From the IMG/VR virus record IMGVR_UViG_3300028384_000507, positions 1-30,176 of that record: DNA of 30,176 nt. One strand, 5' to 3'. The notes below the pieces were generated by a model. It ran no database searches. It worked only from the letters and a program-made list of their open reading frames with translations, and was not told where the DNA came from. Below, one piece after another: positions 6,765 to 13,319 of this stretch (positions are counted from its first letter, which is position 1; every line of letters starts with the position of its first letter). Source of the stretch: a virus. A program made the position numbers and the translations under genes.

Positions 6765-6775
6765 TAGGAGATAAC

Positions 6776-7006
6776 ATGTCAGGGCAACTACTTCTAATGC
6801 AACTTTCTAACGACTTTGGTTATACAACCATAGAAGAGAACATTCCGCCTGAGGAGGTGGAATATGCTGTGACTCAGCACGCTGAGCGAATGTTCCCTCG
6901 CGCCGAACACCTGTACTACTATGATGCTTCCGGTAACTTTACTGTCGATATCATCAACAACAACATGTTCCGCGATCGAATGGTTTACATCCATGGTGTC
7001 GCTTGA
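6776..7006 (+). CDS. Early hypothetical protein
   Basis: 76 residues. TAGGAGAT upstream fixes the start at ATG 6776. Acidic and aromatic-rich (EHLYYYDASGNFTVDII), with no known domain. It lies 11 bases after the metallopeptidase gene and its stop codon overlaps the -35 box of the next promoter, so it is the last gene of the P1 operon. Confidence 0.7.
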   Translation: MSGQLLLMQLSNDFGYTTIEENIPPEEVEYAVTQHAERMFPRAEHLYYYDASGNFTVDIINNNMFRDRMVYIHGVA

Positions 7007-7031
7007 CTTTTATGTTAAAAAATTGTATCCT
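7003..7031 (+). promoter_or_regulatory. sigma70-type promoter
   Basis: TTGACT (7003-7008), a 17-base AT-rich spacer, and TATCCT (7026-7031). The -35 overlaps the stop codon of the preceding gene. The start of the next gene lies 28 bases downstream with TTGGAG as ribosome site. It lacks the AG before the -10 seen in most other early promoters here. Confidence 0.6.
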
Positions 7032-7058
7032 AATTATTGATCAGTTGGAGAAGTCGTA

Positions 7059-7352
7059 ATGATTCACGGTTCTATGAAACACACCCCATCCGGTAGGAAA
7101 AAGACATATGATGCATGGTCTAGTAAGAAAAGCAAACCTATGGTGTTTAAACCACTTAGGAATTCATTTAGTTATCGCGGTGATGACGTTCACTATCCTT
7201 CTGCTGACAGCGGCGGATGTGCGACTACCAAGTCTGATTCGCCTTCTTACACCGGCACCCTAGTCAAAGGCATCGGAACTATGCACAAGTCAAACGCAGT
7301 TCCGGTAATTGACCAACAGCAGATGAAAGACCTTGCGTCTATGAGGAGATGA
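7059..7352 (+). CDS. Conserved T4-like hypothetical protein
   Basis: 97 residues, basic and Ser/Gly-rich, with a distinctive C-terminal half: YPSADSGGCATTK, then SYTG and a GIGTMHKSNAVPV segment ending in MRR. From memory the same C-terminal signature (HKSNAVPV followed by a basic end) recurs in T4-like phages of marine bacteria. No enzymatic motif is visible and the function is unknown to me. It is the first gene behind the promoter at 7003. Confidence 0.8.
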   Translation: MIHGSMKHTPSGRKKTYDAWSSKKSKPMVFKPLRNSFSYRGDDVHYPSADSGGCATTKSDSPSYTGTLVKGIGTMHKSNAVPVIDQQQMKDLASMRR

Positions 7353-7354
7353 GC

Positions 7355-7567
7355 ATGAGTCAAACAATGATCTTTGGCAGTTTAATTTTAACTGGATTGA
7401 CTGGAATAGTCCTGTCAATTTACATCGACGGGTTAAAACACAAAATAAGTTCTGCGGAAATCGACGCTAGTTACTGGAAGAAAATCGCAGAAATCAACCA
7501 GAAGTATCTGGATGAAAATTTTGAGCGCAATATGGAGAGGGTTCGAAATGACGCGAAGAGAGTTTAA
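7355..7567 (+). CDS. Single-pass membrane protein with coiled-coil tail
   Basis: 70 residues. GAGGAG at 7343-7348 is best spaced for the ATG at 7355, while an ATG at 7349 would touch it. A hydrophobic helix (about 4-24, MIFGSLILTGLTGIVLSIYI) is followed by a charged helical tail. The topology is typical of small phage membrane effectors or spanin-like subunits, but nothing specific is recognised. It overlaps the next gene by 20 bases. Confidence 0.7.
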   Translation: MSQTMIFGSLILTGLTGIVLSIYIDGLKHKISSAEIDASYWKKIAEINQKYLDENFERNMERVRNDAKRV

Positions 7568-7739
7568 TGTTGAGTTGAGTGTAGAGCAAGCAGAACAGGT
7601 GGCGCGAGAGTATCTCATCGACCTGCTTGATGATGTCAATATTCCGTTCGGGGATCCCAGTATGACAGATTGCGTACACCGCTTGATTGCATACATGTCG
7701 ACTCCAGGAACATGGGAGGATGGTAAGTATGATGATTGA
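7548..7739 (+). CDS. Early hypothetical protein
   Basis: 63 residues. GGAGAGG at 7533-7539 sets the start at ATG 7548. Acidic, with a helical N-terminal half (VEQAEQVAREYLIDLLDD) and a short Pro-containing segment. No family is recognised. Both ends overlap neighbouring genes, as is usual in this cluster. Confidence 0.65.
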   Translation: MTRREFNVELSVEQAEQVAREYLIDLLDDVNIPFGDPSMTDCVHRLIAYMSTPGTWEDGKYDD

Positions 7740-7824
7740 TATTGGTTTGTTTTCGTTCGGTCTTATTCTGGGGTTCAACCTTGGAATTATTTTAATGATT
7801 CAACTGAGTACACGTAATGATTGA
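7729..7824 (+). CDS. 31-residue membrane microprotein
   Basis: 31 residues beginning at ATG 7729 (an ATG at 7732 is also possible), with GGGAGGA at 7714-7720. Almost the whole peptide is one hydrophobic helix (GLFSFGLILGFNLGIILMI) followed by a polar end. It overlaps the preceding and following genes. A strong ribosome site and uninterrupted hydrophobicity favour a real microprotein, but its size keeps confidence modest. Confidence 0.5.
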   Translation: MMIDIGLFSFGLILGFNLGIILMIQLSTRND

Positions 7825-8113
7825 TCCTTATAAGTATTTGTGGAGAGAGGAAACTACCGCAGACTATCACATGCACACGTACATAACCAAGGGCACAGAT
7901 TTGTATGGGTATGTGCGAAACGGGACTACCGAGATACAGTGGTTCTCGAGACCGTTTAGGTCATGGTCACCGTCGCGTCGGAAGTTTCGCAAACTGAATA
8001 AGAAAGAGATTGATGCTATCGTTCTGAGCAGCAACGGTATTCATTCTCCTTTCGTCACGCTAAAAAAAAGCGAGCAACCTGTCAACGTTCTTGATTTCGC
8101 TATGGTTGCATAA
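7817..8113 (+). CDS. Conserved phage hypothetical protein
   Basis: 98 residues, starting within the last codons of the microprotein gene. It begins MIDPYKYLWREETTADYHMHTY and has a basic central part (SWSPSRRKFRKLNKKE). It is probably a small beta-rich domain, without catalytic motifs I recognise. The gene precedes the thermonuclease by nine bases and is probably co-transcribed with it. Confidence 0.72.
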   Translation: MIDPYKYLWREETTADYHMHTYITKGTDLYGYVRNGTTEIQWFSRPFRSWSPSRRKFRKLNKKEIDAIVLSSNGIHSPFVTLKKSEQPVNVLDFAMVA

Positions 8114-8122
8114 GAGGAGACA

Positions 8123-8554
8123 ATGTACGAATATAAATGCAACATCGTAAGAGTCGTTGACGGCGATACCGTTGACGTCGACATAGATCTTGGGTTCGGG
8201 ATTTGGGTTCGCAATGAGAGAGTACGCTTGAGCGGAATTGATACTCCCGAATCCCGAACCCGAGACTTACAAGAAAAGTTTTATGGCAAGTATGCCACAC
8301 AATATGTCATCGACAAGCTTGGCGAGTCGTGCGTCCTTCGCACCAAAAAAGATCGTGCCGGTAAGTTTGGTCGAGTGCTGGGTGAGTTCATCGTGTATGA
8401 CGAGTACAGCGACAGTTGGAAGAGCGTAAACGAGATGATGGTACGTGACTTCATCGCAGTGCCATATCACGGGCAATCCAAAGATGAGATCGCTGAGATG
8501 CATCTCGCGAACTATGCTGCGTTAACGCAAATTGGTATCGCTTATTCCGAATAG
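8123..8554 (+). CDS. Thermonuclease (staphylococcal nuclease family)
   Basis: 143 residues covering one SNase domain, a calcium-dependent fold that cuts DNA and RNA phosphodiester bonds. VDGDT (12-16) supplies the Ca2+-binding aspartates. VRLSGIDTPES contains Arg35, Asp40, Thr41 and Glu43, equivalent to the catalytic set of the staphylococcal enzyme, and GKFGRVLG contributes the second arginine (Arg84). The catalytic set appears complete. There is no signal peptide, so it acts inside the cell and may help degrade host nucleic acid. GAGGAGA precedes the ATG. It is the last gene before the P2 control region. Confidence 0.92.
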   Translation: MYEYKCNIVRVVDGDTVDVDIDLGFGIWVRNERVRLSGIDTPESRTRDLQEKFYGKYATQYVIDKLGESCVLRTKKDRAGKFGRVLGEFIVYDEYSDSWKSVNEMMVRDFIAVPYHGQSKDEIAEMHLANYAALTQIGIAYSE

Positions 8555-8592
8555 CTATTAGCATATTCCAAAAAAATCTAAAAAAAGTTTTA

Positions 8593-8690
8593 AAAAAACT
8601 CTAATAAAATCAAGGACTTACAGTCCTGAAAAAACTCTAATAAAATCAAGGACTTACCGCTTTACTTTTTATAACATTTCATAGTATAAT
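8593..8690 (+). promoter_or_regulatory. Early promoter P2 with perfect tandem operator repeat
   Basis: TTTACT (8661-8666), an 18-base spacer and TATAAT (8685-8690). Two identical 29-base units lie at 8593-8621 and 8629-8657, period 36, each starting with As and containing AAATCAAGGACTTAC. The AAATCAA core of the second unit ends 11 bases before the -35, exactly as in P1 and P7. The units are separated by an AGGACT/AGTCCT hairpin. This is the cleanest copy of the shared operator. Confidence 0.82.
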
Positions 8691-8719
8691 TGCTTTATTG
8701 AAATTGAGGAGTGTTTGTT

Positions 8720-8962
8720 ATGGAAAATTTGAAAGGTCGTTCGGTTGAAATCAATTCTGGTGCGAGACTTCCGACTCGTCTTGGCGAGATCATCGCTGAT
8801 CTTGGTGAACAAGTTATAGTTCGTACTTATAGTGGTGATGAGATTCATCACTTCGCCAAGTTTCGAGTGATCAGCAATGAGTATCTCTTTGATGAGATTC
8901 CCGATGCGGTTGGAGTCTATCTGATTCGTCAACCCAATCAACAACAAATGGAGTTAGTGTAA
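8720..8962 (+). CDS. Early hypothetical protein, small beta domain
   Basis: 80 residues, first gene of the P2 operon with GAGGAGTG upstream of ATG 8720. The pattern of short strands (RSVEINSGARLP, GEQVIVRTYSGDEI, FRVISNEYLF) suggests a small beta-barrel such as an SH3- or OB-like fold, which is inference. No known motif. It joins the next gene by a TAATG overlap. Confidence 0.7.
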   Translation: MENLKGRSVEINSGARLPTRLGEIIADLGEQVIVRTYSGDEIHHFAKFRVISNEYLFDEIPDAVGVYLIRQPNQQQMELV

Positions 8963-9120
8963 TGAAACTCAAGGGTGCTATTTCAGTTCTTAAAAAAGAA
9001 GCAGAGTTTCTTGGCATGTCATTCGACGAGGTTCTTGTTTTTATCGAACAGAAACCGTGGGCAGCATCACAGAAAGCATGCGTTGCCTACGAAATTTGCA
9101 AAAAGGAGTTTTTGGGATGA
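8962..9120 (+). CDS. Small helical protein
   Basis: 52 residues, TAATG-coupled to its upstream neighbour and ATGA-coupled to the next gene. Basic N-terminus, then amphipathic helices (AISVLKKEAEFLG and FDEVLVFIEQKPW) and two cysteines. No family is recognised. Clean coupling at both ends supports expression. Confidence 0.6.
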   Translation: MKLKGAISVLKKEAEFLGMSFDEVLVFIEQKPWAASQKACVAYEICKKEFLG

Positions 9121-9269
9121 GTTCAATGAGAGATTTTTCTAAGAAGGAATACCTTCGCCCCAAGAAGCAGATCGGTTCATCTGAATTTGTTGCTTGGATG
9201 GTTCTGATTAGCATGGGTATGGCGTTGGGTTTTATGTTTGGTTATGGTTTATTGTATACTGGAGTTTGA
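9117..9269 (+). CDS. Small single-pass membrane protein
   Basis: 50 residues with an AAAAGGAG site upstream and an ATGA overlap to the previous gene. A basic N-terminal part (RDFSKKEYLRPKKQ) is followed by one membrane helix (about 25-47, VAWMVLISMGMALGFMFGYG). The charge pattern predicts a cytoplasmic N-terminus. Function unknown. Confidence 0.62.
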   Translation: MSSMRDFSKKEYLRPKKQIGSSEFVAWMVLISMGMALGFMFGYGLLYTGV

Positions 9270-9271
9270 AT

Positions 9272-9424
9272 ATGAATGGTGTAATTGTTGACACTCGTAC
9301 TGGCGAGTTCGTTATTTCTGGCGATTATGGAAATCTTGCCGAAGAACTTCTCGTTCTTCATGAGATGGGTCAAACCTATCTCAAGTTGTTCGCTGAAGAC
9401 AAAGCGTTCGCCCTTTATGGGTGA
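9272..9424 (+). CDS. Small hypothetical protein
   Basis: 50 residues beginning two bases after the preceding stop, with TGGAG (9260-9264) upstream. Acidic, with a strand-turn-strand start (GVIVDTRTGEFVISGDYG) and a following helix. The last codons form the left arm of a terminator hairpin, so it is the last gene of the P2 operon. No family is recognised. Confidence 0.62.
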   Translation: MNGVIVDTRTGEFVISGDYGNLAEELLVLHEMGQTYLKLFAEDKAFALYG

Positions 9425-9433
9425 TCGCTTTTT
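9402..9433 (+). terminator. Intrinsic terminator
   Basis: AAGCG (9402-9406) pairs with CGCTT (9426-9430). An inner GCCC/GGGT pairing around TTTAT closes the loop, and a T-run (9429-9433) follows. It overlaps the stop codon at 9422-9424 and lies about 45 bases before the next promoter, as expected at an operon boundary. Confidence 0.65.
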
Positions 9434-9479
9434 CCAATCATTCTGCGAAAGTTTTATAATAAAAGCTATGAAAAAAAAC

Positions 9480-9508
9480 TTTACTTTCATAACAATTGGT
9501 AGTACAAT
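9480..9508 (+). promoter_or_regulatory. Early promoter P3
   Basis: TTTACT (9480-9485), 17-base spacer ending in TAG, TACAAT (9503-9508). It lacks the AAATCAA operator, but from the -10 to the start codon it is nearly identical to P2 (9501-9540 against 8683-8722, 38 of 40 bases), so both mRNAs begin with the same leader and ribosome site. Confidence 0.78.
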
Positions 9509-9537
9509 TGCTTTATTGAAATTGAGGAGTGTTTGAT

Positions 9538-9834
9538 ATGAAATTGACTAAGATCCAACAAAAGTTCATGCGGTGGGTTGAGGAAGCCGACAAGTATGGT
9601 GAAGTTGCTTACTTTGAGTTTGGTATGCTCAAACCCTTTTACCGTCGAACTTGTAGCTCAGAGGTTACGCCACATTGGGCAGTATGTTATGCGTATGCTT
9701 CAGAGCATAATCTACTAAGTTTGTTGTTTAGTAGCAGAACAAAAGACTTAGATTTGTCTGAAGTTTTCCCGCTGGTCTGCGGAAAGTACAGTGTATCCTG
9801 CGGTGATTATGTTGCCGATAAGCGTAATAATTAG
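9538..9834 (+). CDS. Early hypothetical protein
   Basis: 98 residues, first gene behind P3, with GAGGAG and ATG 9538. Contains several aromatic residues and five cysteines (RRTCSSEV, WAVCYAY, LVCGK, SVSCGD), which might bind metal, though the spacing matches no finger I know. Function unknown. It overlaps the next gene by 26 bases. Confidence 0.7.
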   Translation: MKLTKIQQKFMRWVEEADKYGEVAYFEFGMLKPFYRRTCSSEVTPHWAVCYAYASEHNLLSLLFSSRTKDLDLSEVFPLVCGKYSVSCGDYVADKRNN

Positions 9835-9970
9835 TTTTGAGGAAGTTTGCCAAGGTCTGATCAAACGGTTTAGTTACCGTCCATCATTGGACTTTGACGG
9901 TGACAGTGTCGATCGTGAGTATGTCCGTGAGATGGTTTTTGAGATTCGTGAACGAAAGGAGTGTGCGTAA
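9809..9970 (+). CDS. Small hypothetical protein
   Basis: 53 residues with the first ATG at 9809 inside the previous gene. No good ribosome site precedes it, so translation may depend on the upstream gene, or the true start may be an alternative codon further in. The body is acidic (SLDFDGDSVDREYVREMVFEIRE). It ends in a TAATG overlap with the next gene, the same junction seen repeatedly in this cluster. Confidence 0.55.
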   Translation: MLPISVIISFEEVCQGLIKRFSYRPSLDFDGDSVDREYVREMVFEIRERKECA

Positions 9971-10122
9971 TGCATGATGCAGTAATCGGTAACCTTTATA
10001 ACGAGATGATGTGCCTCGCGGAAATCCGCGGAGAGTTGTCTCCCGAAGACAACGCTCGTGTGGAGGAGCGCATCATTCAACTTCAAAATGAGATAAGTGA
10101 ACTTGAGAGAGGGTTTGCATAA
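9970..10122 (+). CDS. Small coiled-coil-like protein
   Basis: 50 residues with AAAGGAGTG upstream and TAATG overlaps at both ends. Acidic and helical throughout (NARVEERIIQLQNEISELE looks like heptads). No family is recognised. It resembles the small coiled-coil protein at 6277-6429 in size and composition, but I see no sequence identity worth claiming. Confidence 0.62.
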   Translation: MHDAVIGNLYNEMMCLAEIRGELSPEDNARVEERIIQLQNEISELERGFA

Positions 10123-10364
10123 TGCCAGCAAGAAAATTTGAGAAAGACGTTTACGTTGTATCATGTCAAACCATCATGCTAGAGGATTGGACACAGGAAG
10201 TTAAGGTCGAATCCGAGGTACAATATGTGTTTGATGATCGAGAAAAGGCAAACGCATTTGTGGCATACGCAGAAAAAGAGTTTGCCCGAGAGGATGCGAT
10301 AACAAAATATTTCGTCAGGGAAGTTTCGTTAAACCCAAACTTTGAACAGGAATATAAGGTTTAA
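10122..10364 (+). CDS. Early hypothetical protein
   Basis: 80 residues coupled by TAATG, with GAGAGAGGG upstream. Alternating strands and a helix (VYVVSCQTIMLEDW, VQYVFDDREKANAFVAYAE) suggest a small alpha/beta domain. No catalytic motif is visible. It is followed at once by the metallopeptidase gene. Confidence 0.7.
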   Translation: MPARKFEKDVYVVSCQTIMLEDWTQEVKVESEVQYVFDDREKANAFVAYAEKEFAREDAITKYFVREVSLNPNFEQEYKV

Positions 10365-10365
10365 T

Positions 10366-11019
10366 TTGAATATGTATAACGAGTTGTTGTTCAAGTCCCC
10401 TTACTTTGGCACTCCGGAGCACTATTATAATGAGTATCTCCGCGAGCACCAAGTAAAGCAGAACAAGGGTGCGCGTGGTCGCGATACTGAGCGCACCAAA
10501 ACCTATCGCGCCGAGTGGGCGTTCTACGATACGAATGGTTATGGTCGCGAGTTCGATTCCATTGCGGAAGTCCAGAAGTATATCAACAAGATCACCAAGT
10601 CCAAAACCTACCGCAAGTTGTGGCAGGAAGCATACGAGTCTCGTAAAGAAAAGGACTTCGGTGCGATCTTCCGTGGTACTCAGGTTTCGGTTGCCGCCAA
10701 GCAACGTAACGGTGCCGGCAATGCGGGAATCGCCTATGTTGAGCAGAACCATATCGTCCTCGACACTAAGACTGGCATGAATGAATATACTGTGCTTCAC
10801 GAACTGGCGCACTGCGTTGGTCATCCCCACCACGGTCGCTCGTTCCGGCGAACGCTCGTGAAGTTGACGTCAAGGTTCATGGGTTCTGAGGCAGCGAATG
10901 TCCTGAAGGTTGAATTTAAACAGCGCAAGCTACCTTATGGTGAAGCACGCAAACCCAAGACGTTTGAACAGTGGATGGCAGCAAAGGCGAGAATGGAGAA
11001 TATTAGAAATGGATCTTAA
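10366..11019 (+). CDS. Putative metallohydrolase (TIGR04338-like zincin)
   Basis: 217 residues. HELAH (145-149), followed by a short loop with HPHHGRSF (153-160), is a zinc site of the HExxH-plus-downstream-His type. The sequence after it (LTSRFMGSEAANVLKVEF) resembles the TIGR04338 family of putative phage/actinobacterial metallohydrolases. The N-terminal half (1-130) is basic and unfamiliar. AAGG at 10356-10359 is best spaced for the TTG at 10366. ATG 10372 is the alternative and would shorten the protein by two residues. No signal peptide. The substrate is unknown. This is the second zincin in the early region. Confidence 0.75.
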   Translation: MNMYNELLFKSPYFGTPEHYYNEYLREHQVKQNKGARGRDTERTKTYRAEWAFYDTNGYGREFDSIAEVQKYINKITKSKTYRKLWQEAYESRKEKDFGAIFRGTQVSVAAKQRNGAGNAGIAYVEQNHIVLDTKTGMNEYTVLHELAHCVGHPHHGRSFRRTLVKLTSRFMGSEAANVLKVEFKQRKLPYGEARKPKTFEQWMAAKARMENIRNGS

Positions 11020-11155
11020 AGAAGCGATTAATGTTGTGTTTGAAGCACTGCAGTGTTATAACGAAGATTGTATTTCAGAAGACCATCGTGCTCAAAAAGA
11101 GTTACAGGAAGCATGGTATAAAATTGAAGATATGTTAGAGGGAAGCGAGCGATGA
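11009..11155 (+). CDS. Small acidic helical protein
   Basis: 48 residues, with GGAG at 10995-10998 and an 11-base overlap with the metallohydrolase gene. One long helix-rich sequence with two cysteines (LQCYNEDCISED). It ends in an ATGA overlap with the next gene. No family is recognised. Confidence 0.62.
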   Translation: MDLKEAINVVFEALQCYNEDCISEDHRAQKELQEAWYKIEDMLEGSER

Positions 11156-11439
11156 AAGTTAATTTGGAAATAGAGTGTTCTCCTTGGTTTCATGAAGATG
11201 GGACCTTAACAGTTGGGATCTGGTTTGGTAAAGATTGCGAACCTTCTTTGGAAGAGAGTTTCTTGTTAAAAGAGATGATAGATACTACCTTAGATTCGGT
11301 GGTCGTCGGAGGTAAGATTTTAGAACAACACTATAGTGATGTTGAAGATTTATTGAATACACTTAATGAGTTGCAAGAGTATACCAAGACTAGAGTAAAA
11401 CAATTGGGGTATGATCCTCACGGAGAAGTAAATGATTAA
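11152..11439 (+). CDS. Early hypothetical protein
   Basis: 95 residues, ATGA-coupled to its upstream neighbour with GAGGGAAG upstream. An N-terminal strand region (VNLEIECSPWFHEDGTLTVGIWF) is followed by acidic helices. No known motif. It overlaps the next gene by eight bases. Confidence 0.7.
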   Translation: MKVNLEIECSPWFHEDGTLTVGIWFGKDCEPSLEESFLLKEMIDTTLDSVVVGGKILEQHYSDVEDLLNTLNELQEYTKTRVKQLGYDPHGEVND

Positions 11440-11728
11440 AGGCAAAGGTGACCCAATGGTTCGTGCGCAGGGTCGTACTAAACCTGATCGTGATTGGTAT
11501 CCGGAAAACTTCGATTGGTATCTAAAGTGGGCAGCATCGATTCTGATTATCTGCTCGCTCGCGATGCGCTCTGCTGGAATTGATTACCGAATGTATGACC
11601 TAGTGCTTGGCACTATCGGTTGTGCGCTATGGATGTGGGTCTCGGTAATCTGGAGAGACCGAGCGTTGATCATTCTCAATGCGGTCTCGCTGTTCATGTT
11701 GACTTCGACTGTCCTGCGAGAATGGTAG
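11432..11728 (+). CDS. Membrane protein, DUF6552-like
   Basis: 98 residues with GGAGA upstream. After a basic N-terminus it has three hydrophobic helices (about 31-48, 56-73 and 79-94). The segments LKWAASILIICSLAMRS, GTIGCALWMWVSVIWRDRALI and NAVSLFML resemble DUF6552-type small membrane proteins, which in turn look like fragments of PnuC-like transporters. I would not claim transport. It is the last gene before promoter P4. Confidence 0.72.
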   Translation: MIKGKGDPMVRAQGRTKPDRDWYPENFDWYLKWAASILIICSLAMRSAGIDYRMYDLVLGTIGCALWMWVSVIWRDRALIILNAVSLFMLTSTVLREW

Positions 11729-11740
11729 ACGCTTATTCCA

Positions 11741-11809
11741 AAAAGTTCTGAGCATATAGCAAAATGTTCTAAAAAAGTTCTTTACTTTGTTTTAAAATTA
11801 TAGTACAAT
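11741..11809 (+). promoter_or_regulatory. Early promoter P4 with repeated GTTCT boxes
   Basis: TTTACT (11781-11786), 17-base spacer ending in TAG, TACAAT (11804-11809). Three copies of A-rich GTTCT lie at 11745-11749, 11766-11770 and 11777-11781, spaced 21 and 11 bases apart, close to two and one helical turns. The last copy overlaps the -35. P5 has one copy in the same position. This is a different operator type from the AAATCAA repeats. Confidence 0.72.
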
Positions 11810-11844
11810 GGTTGTATTAAATTGATTAATAGAGGAAAAACATT

Positions 11845-12798
11845 ATGGCACACTTAGTAGAAACAATGGCGTACGCAGGACGAGTCCCTTGGCACGGTTT
11901 GGGCGAGCGCGTTCCCGCTGACCTTTCCCCCCGACAGATGATGCGTAAAGCAGGTGTTGATTGGGAAGTCGAGAAGGTTCCCACCTATGCCGCGAAAGAC
12001 GGCGTCGACCTGATTGAAACAGGCACTTCGGCGTTGATTCGTTCAACTGACAACAAGGTTCTCTCGCCCATGGTTGGTGATAACTGGGAACCTGTACAGA
12101 ACGTCGAGGCATTCGACTTCTTCACTGAGTACTGCGCGGCAGGTGACATGGAAATGCACACTGCGGGCTCACTAAATGACGGCAAAGTAGTCTGGGCACT
12201 CGCCAAGATTAATGAGTCGTTCGACGTTCTCGGCGAAGATCAGGTTGACTCATACCTCCTGTTCTCTAACCCACACCAGTATGGTAAGTCGCTGAACGTT
12301 CGCTTCACTCCAGTTCGTGTGGTATGTAACAACACGCTGACTCTCTCACTGAGCGAGAAGTCCAAGAACGAAGTAACATTGAACCACCGCCGTGCGTTCG
12401 ATCCTTCTATGGTGAAGGAGCAGTTGGGTATCGCCCATGAGAAGTTCGAGATGTACAAAGATGCTTCGCGTTTCCTTGCTGGCAAGCGTGCGAACACTAG
12501 CGACGTGGTACAGTTCATGAACAGCGTCTTCCCCATCGCTGATAAGCAGAAGGAAGTGAAGAGTTATGAAGATCTGTCGCGTACTGCCAAGCGTGCGGTC
12601 GATGTTCTCGAAACTCAACCAGGAGCAGACTTCGCCATGGGTACATGGTGGAATGCGATCAACGCGGTCACTTACTTGACTGACCATGAGTTAGGTCGTA
12701 ATGCTGATACTCGTATGCAGTCTGCGTGGTTCGGTTACAACCAAGGTCGCAAGGTCAAGGCAATGAACCTAGCAATTGAAATGGCAGAGGTGGCGTGA
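11845..12798 (+). CDS. DUF932 / phage-plasmid-like protein (TIGR03299 family)
   Basis: 317 residues behind GAGGAAAAAC. The N-terminus contains PWHGLGERV, followed by VGDNWEPVQNVEAFDFF and, in the middle, FTPVRVVCNNTL, all hallmarks of the DUF932 domain that fills most of the protein. The family is common on phages and plasmids and its biochemical role is not established to my knowledge. The protein is soluble. It is monocistronic between P4 and P5, and its codon use looks richer in C-ending codons than the small neighbours, which suggests strong expression. Confidence 0.88.
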   Translation: MAHLVETMAYAGRVPWHGLGERVPADLSPRQMMRKAGVDWEVEKVPTYAAKDGVDLIETGTSALIRSTDNKVLSPMVGDNWEPVQNVEAFDFFTEYCAAGDMEMHTAGSLNDGKVVWALAKINESFDVLGEDQVDSYLLFSNPHQYGKSLNVRFTPVRVVCNNTLTLSLSEKSKNEVTLNHRRAFDPSMVKEQLGIAHEKFEMYKDASRFLAGKRANTSDVVQFMNSVFPIADKQKEVKSYEDLSRTAKRAVDVLETQPGADFAMGTWWNAINAVTYLTDHELGRNADTRMQSAWFGYNQGRKVKAMNLAIEMAEVA

Positions 12799-12805
12799 GT
12801 CACCT

Positions 12806-12858
12806 CGGTACTATTACCGAACAAAGTTCTTTACAGATACCAATGAGCGTAGTACAAT
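12806..12858 (+). promoter_or_regulatory. Early promoter P5 with upstream hairpin
   Basis: TTTACA (12830-12835), 17-base spacer ending in TAG, TACAAT (12853-12858). A CGGTA-CTAT-TACCG hairpin (12806-12819) follows the DUF932 stop, and a GTTCT box (12826-12830) touches the -35 as in P4. The hairpin has no T-run, so its role as terminator is doubtful. Confidence 0.7.
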
Positions 12859-12890
12859 TGCGCTCCTTTTGACTATTGAGATTTTATATT

Positions 12891-13319
12891 ATGTTTAAGA
12901 ATTACGACGACATCCCCGCTCATTACCGCCGAATTATCCTAGTAGAAACTGGATACAAGCGCATAAAAAGAGTACCTCTGGAATTGTGTATTGAAATTAT
13001 CGAGGACCACCTTGCGTACGAAAAAGAGTGCGCCGAACTAATGAACTTTGAATTACGGTTTAAGAAGCCTGGATCAGAAGAAGTCACCGAAGTCTATAAG
13101 ACCGCGAAGGAAGCGTTTGCTCGACTCGACTACGAAATGGACTACGATATCAAAACCCCGATTATCGCCTATGTAAAACAGGCAGACCGAGTCGTCCGTG
13201 CGATTCTGGGCGGTAAAGTTTACGAAGGTAAACCACGCGGCAAAGTCGAAATAAAACCCATGCCGAAAGATCGGTATGACACTTATACGCTTTTCAACGG
13301 TGGAGCACGATGTGACTGA
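12891..13319 (+). CDS. Early hypothetical protein
   Basis: 142 residues from ATG 12891, 33 bases downstream of the P5 -10 box. The ribosome site is weak (TTGAGATTTT). It is rich in charged residues, with an N-terminal helix region (PLELCIEIIEDHLAYEKECAE reduced to two helices) and a basic, Pro-containing C-terminus. No domain is recognised. The last eight bases overlap the start of the (p)ppGpp hydrolase-like gene, so the two are probably translated together. Confidence 0.72.
   Translation: MFKNYDDIPAHYRRIILVETGYKRIKRVPLELCIEIIEDHLAYEKECAELMNFELRFKKPGSEEVTEVYKTAKEAFARLDYEMDYDIKTPIIAYVKQADRVVRAILGGKVYEGKPRGKVEIKPMPKDRYDTYTLFNGGARCD

Noticed and set aside
5672-8657. Direct repeats near 5.7 kb and 8.6 kb as a possible CRISPR array
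   Set aside because: There are only two units per site, with a fixed place relative to promoters and no spacer-like variable units. They are promoter operators.
9809-10122. Possible frameshift joining the two small frames at 9809-9970 and 9970-10122
   Set aside because: They meet in a TAATG coupling junction with a good ribosome site for the second, as elsewhere in the cluster. No broken larger gene is evident.
10315-10833. 172-residue open frame on the minus strand opposite the metallohydrolase gene
   Set aside because: It is the shadow of a well-supported + strand gene with conserved motifs. No ribosome site or homology is visible, and every supported gene runs on the + strand.
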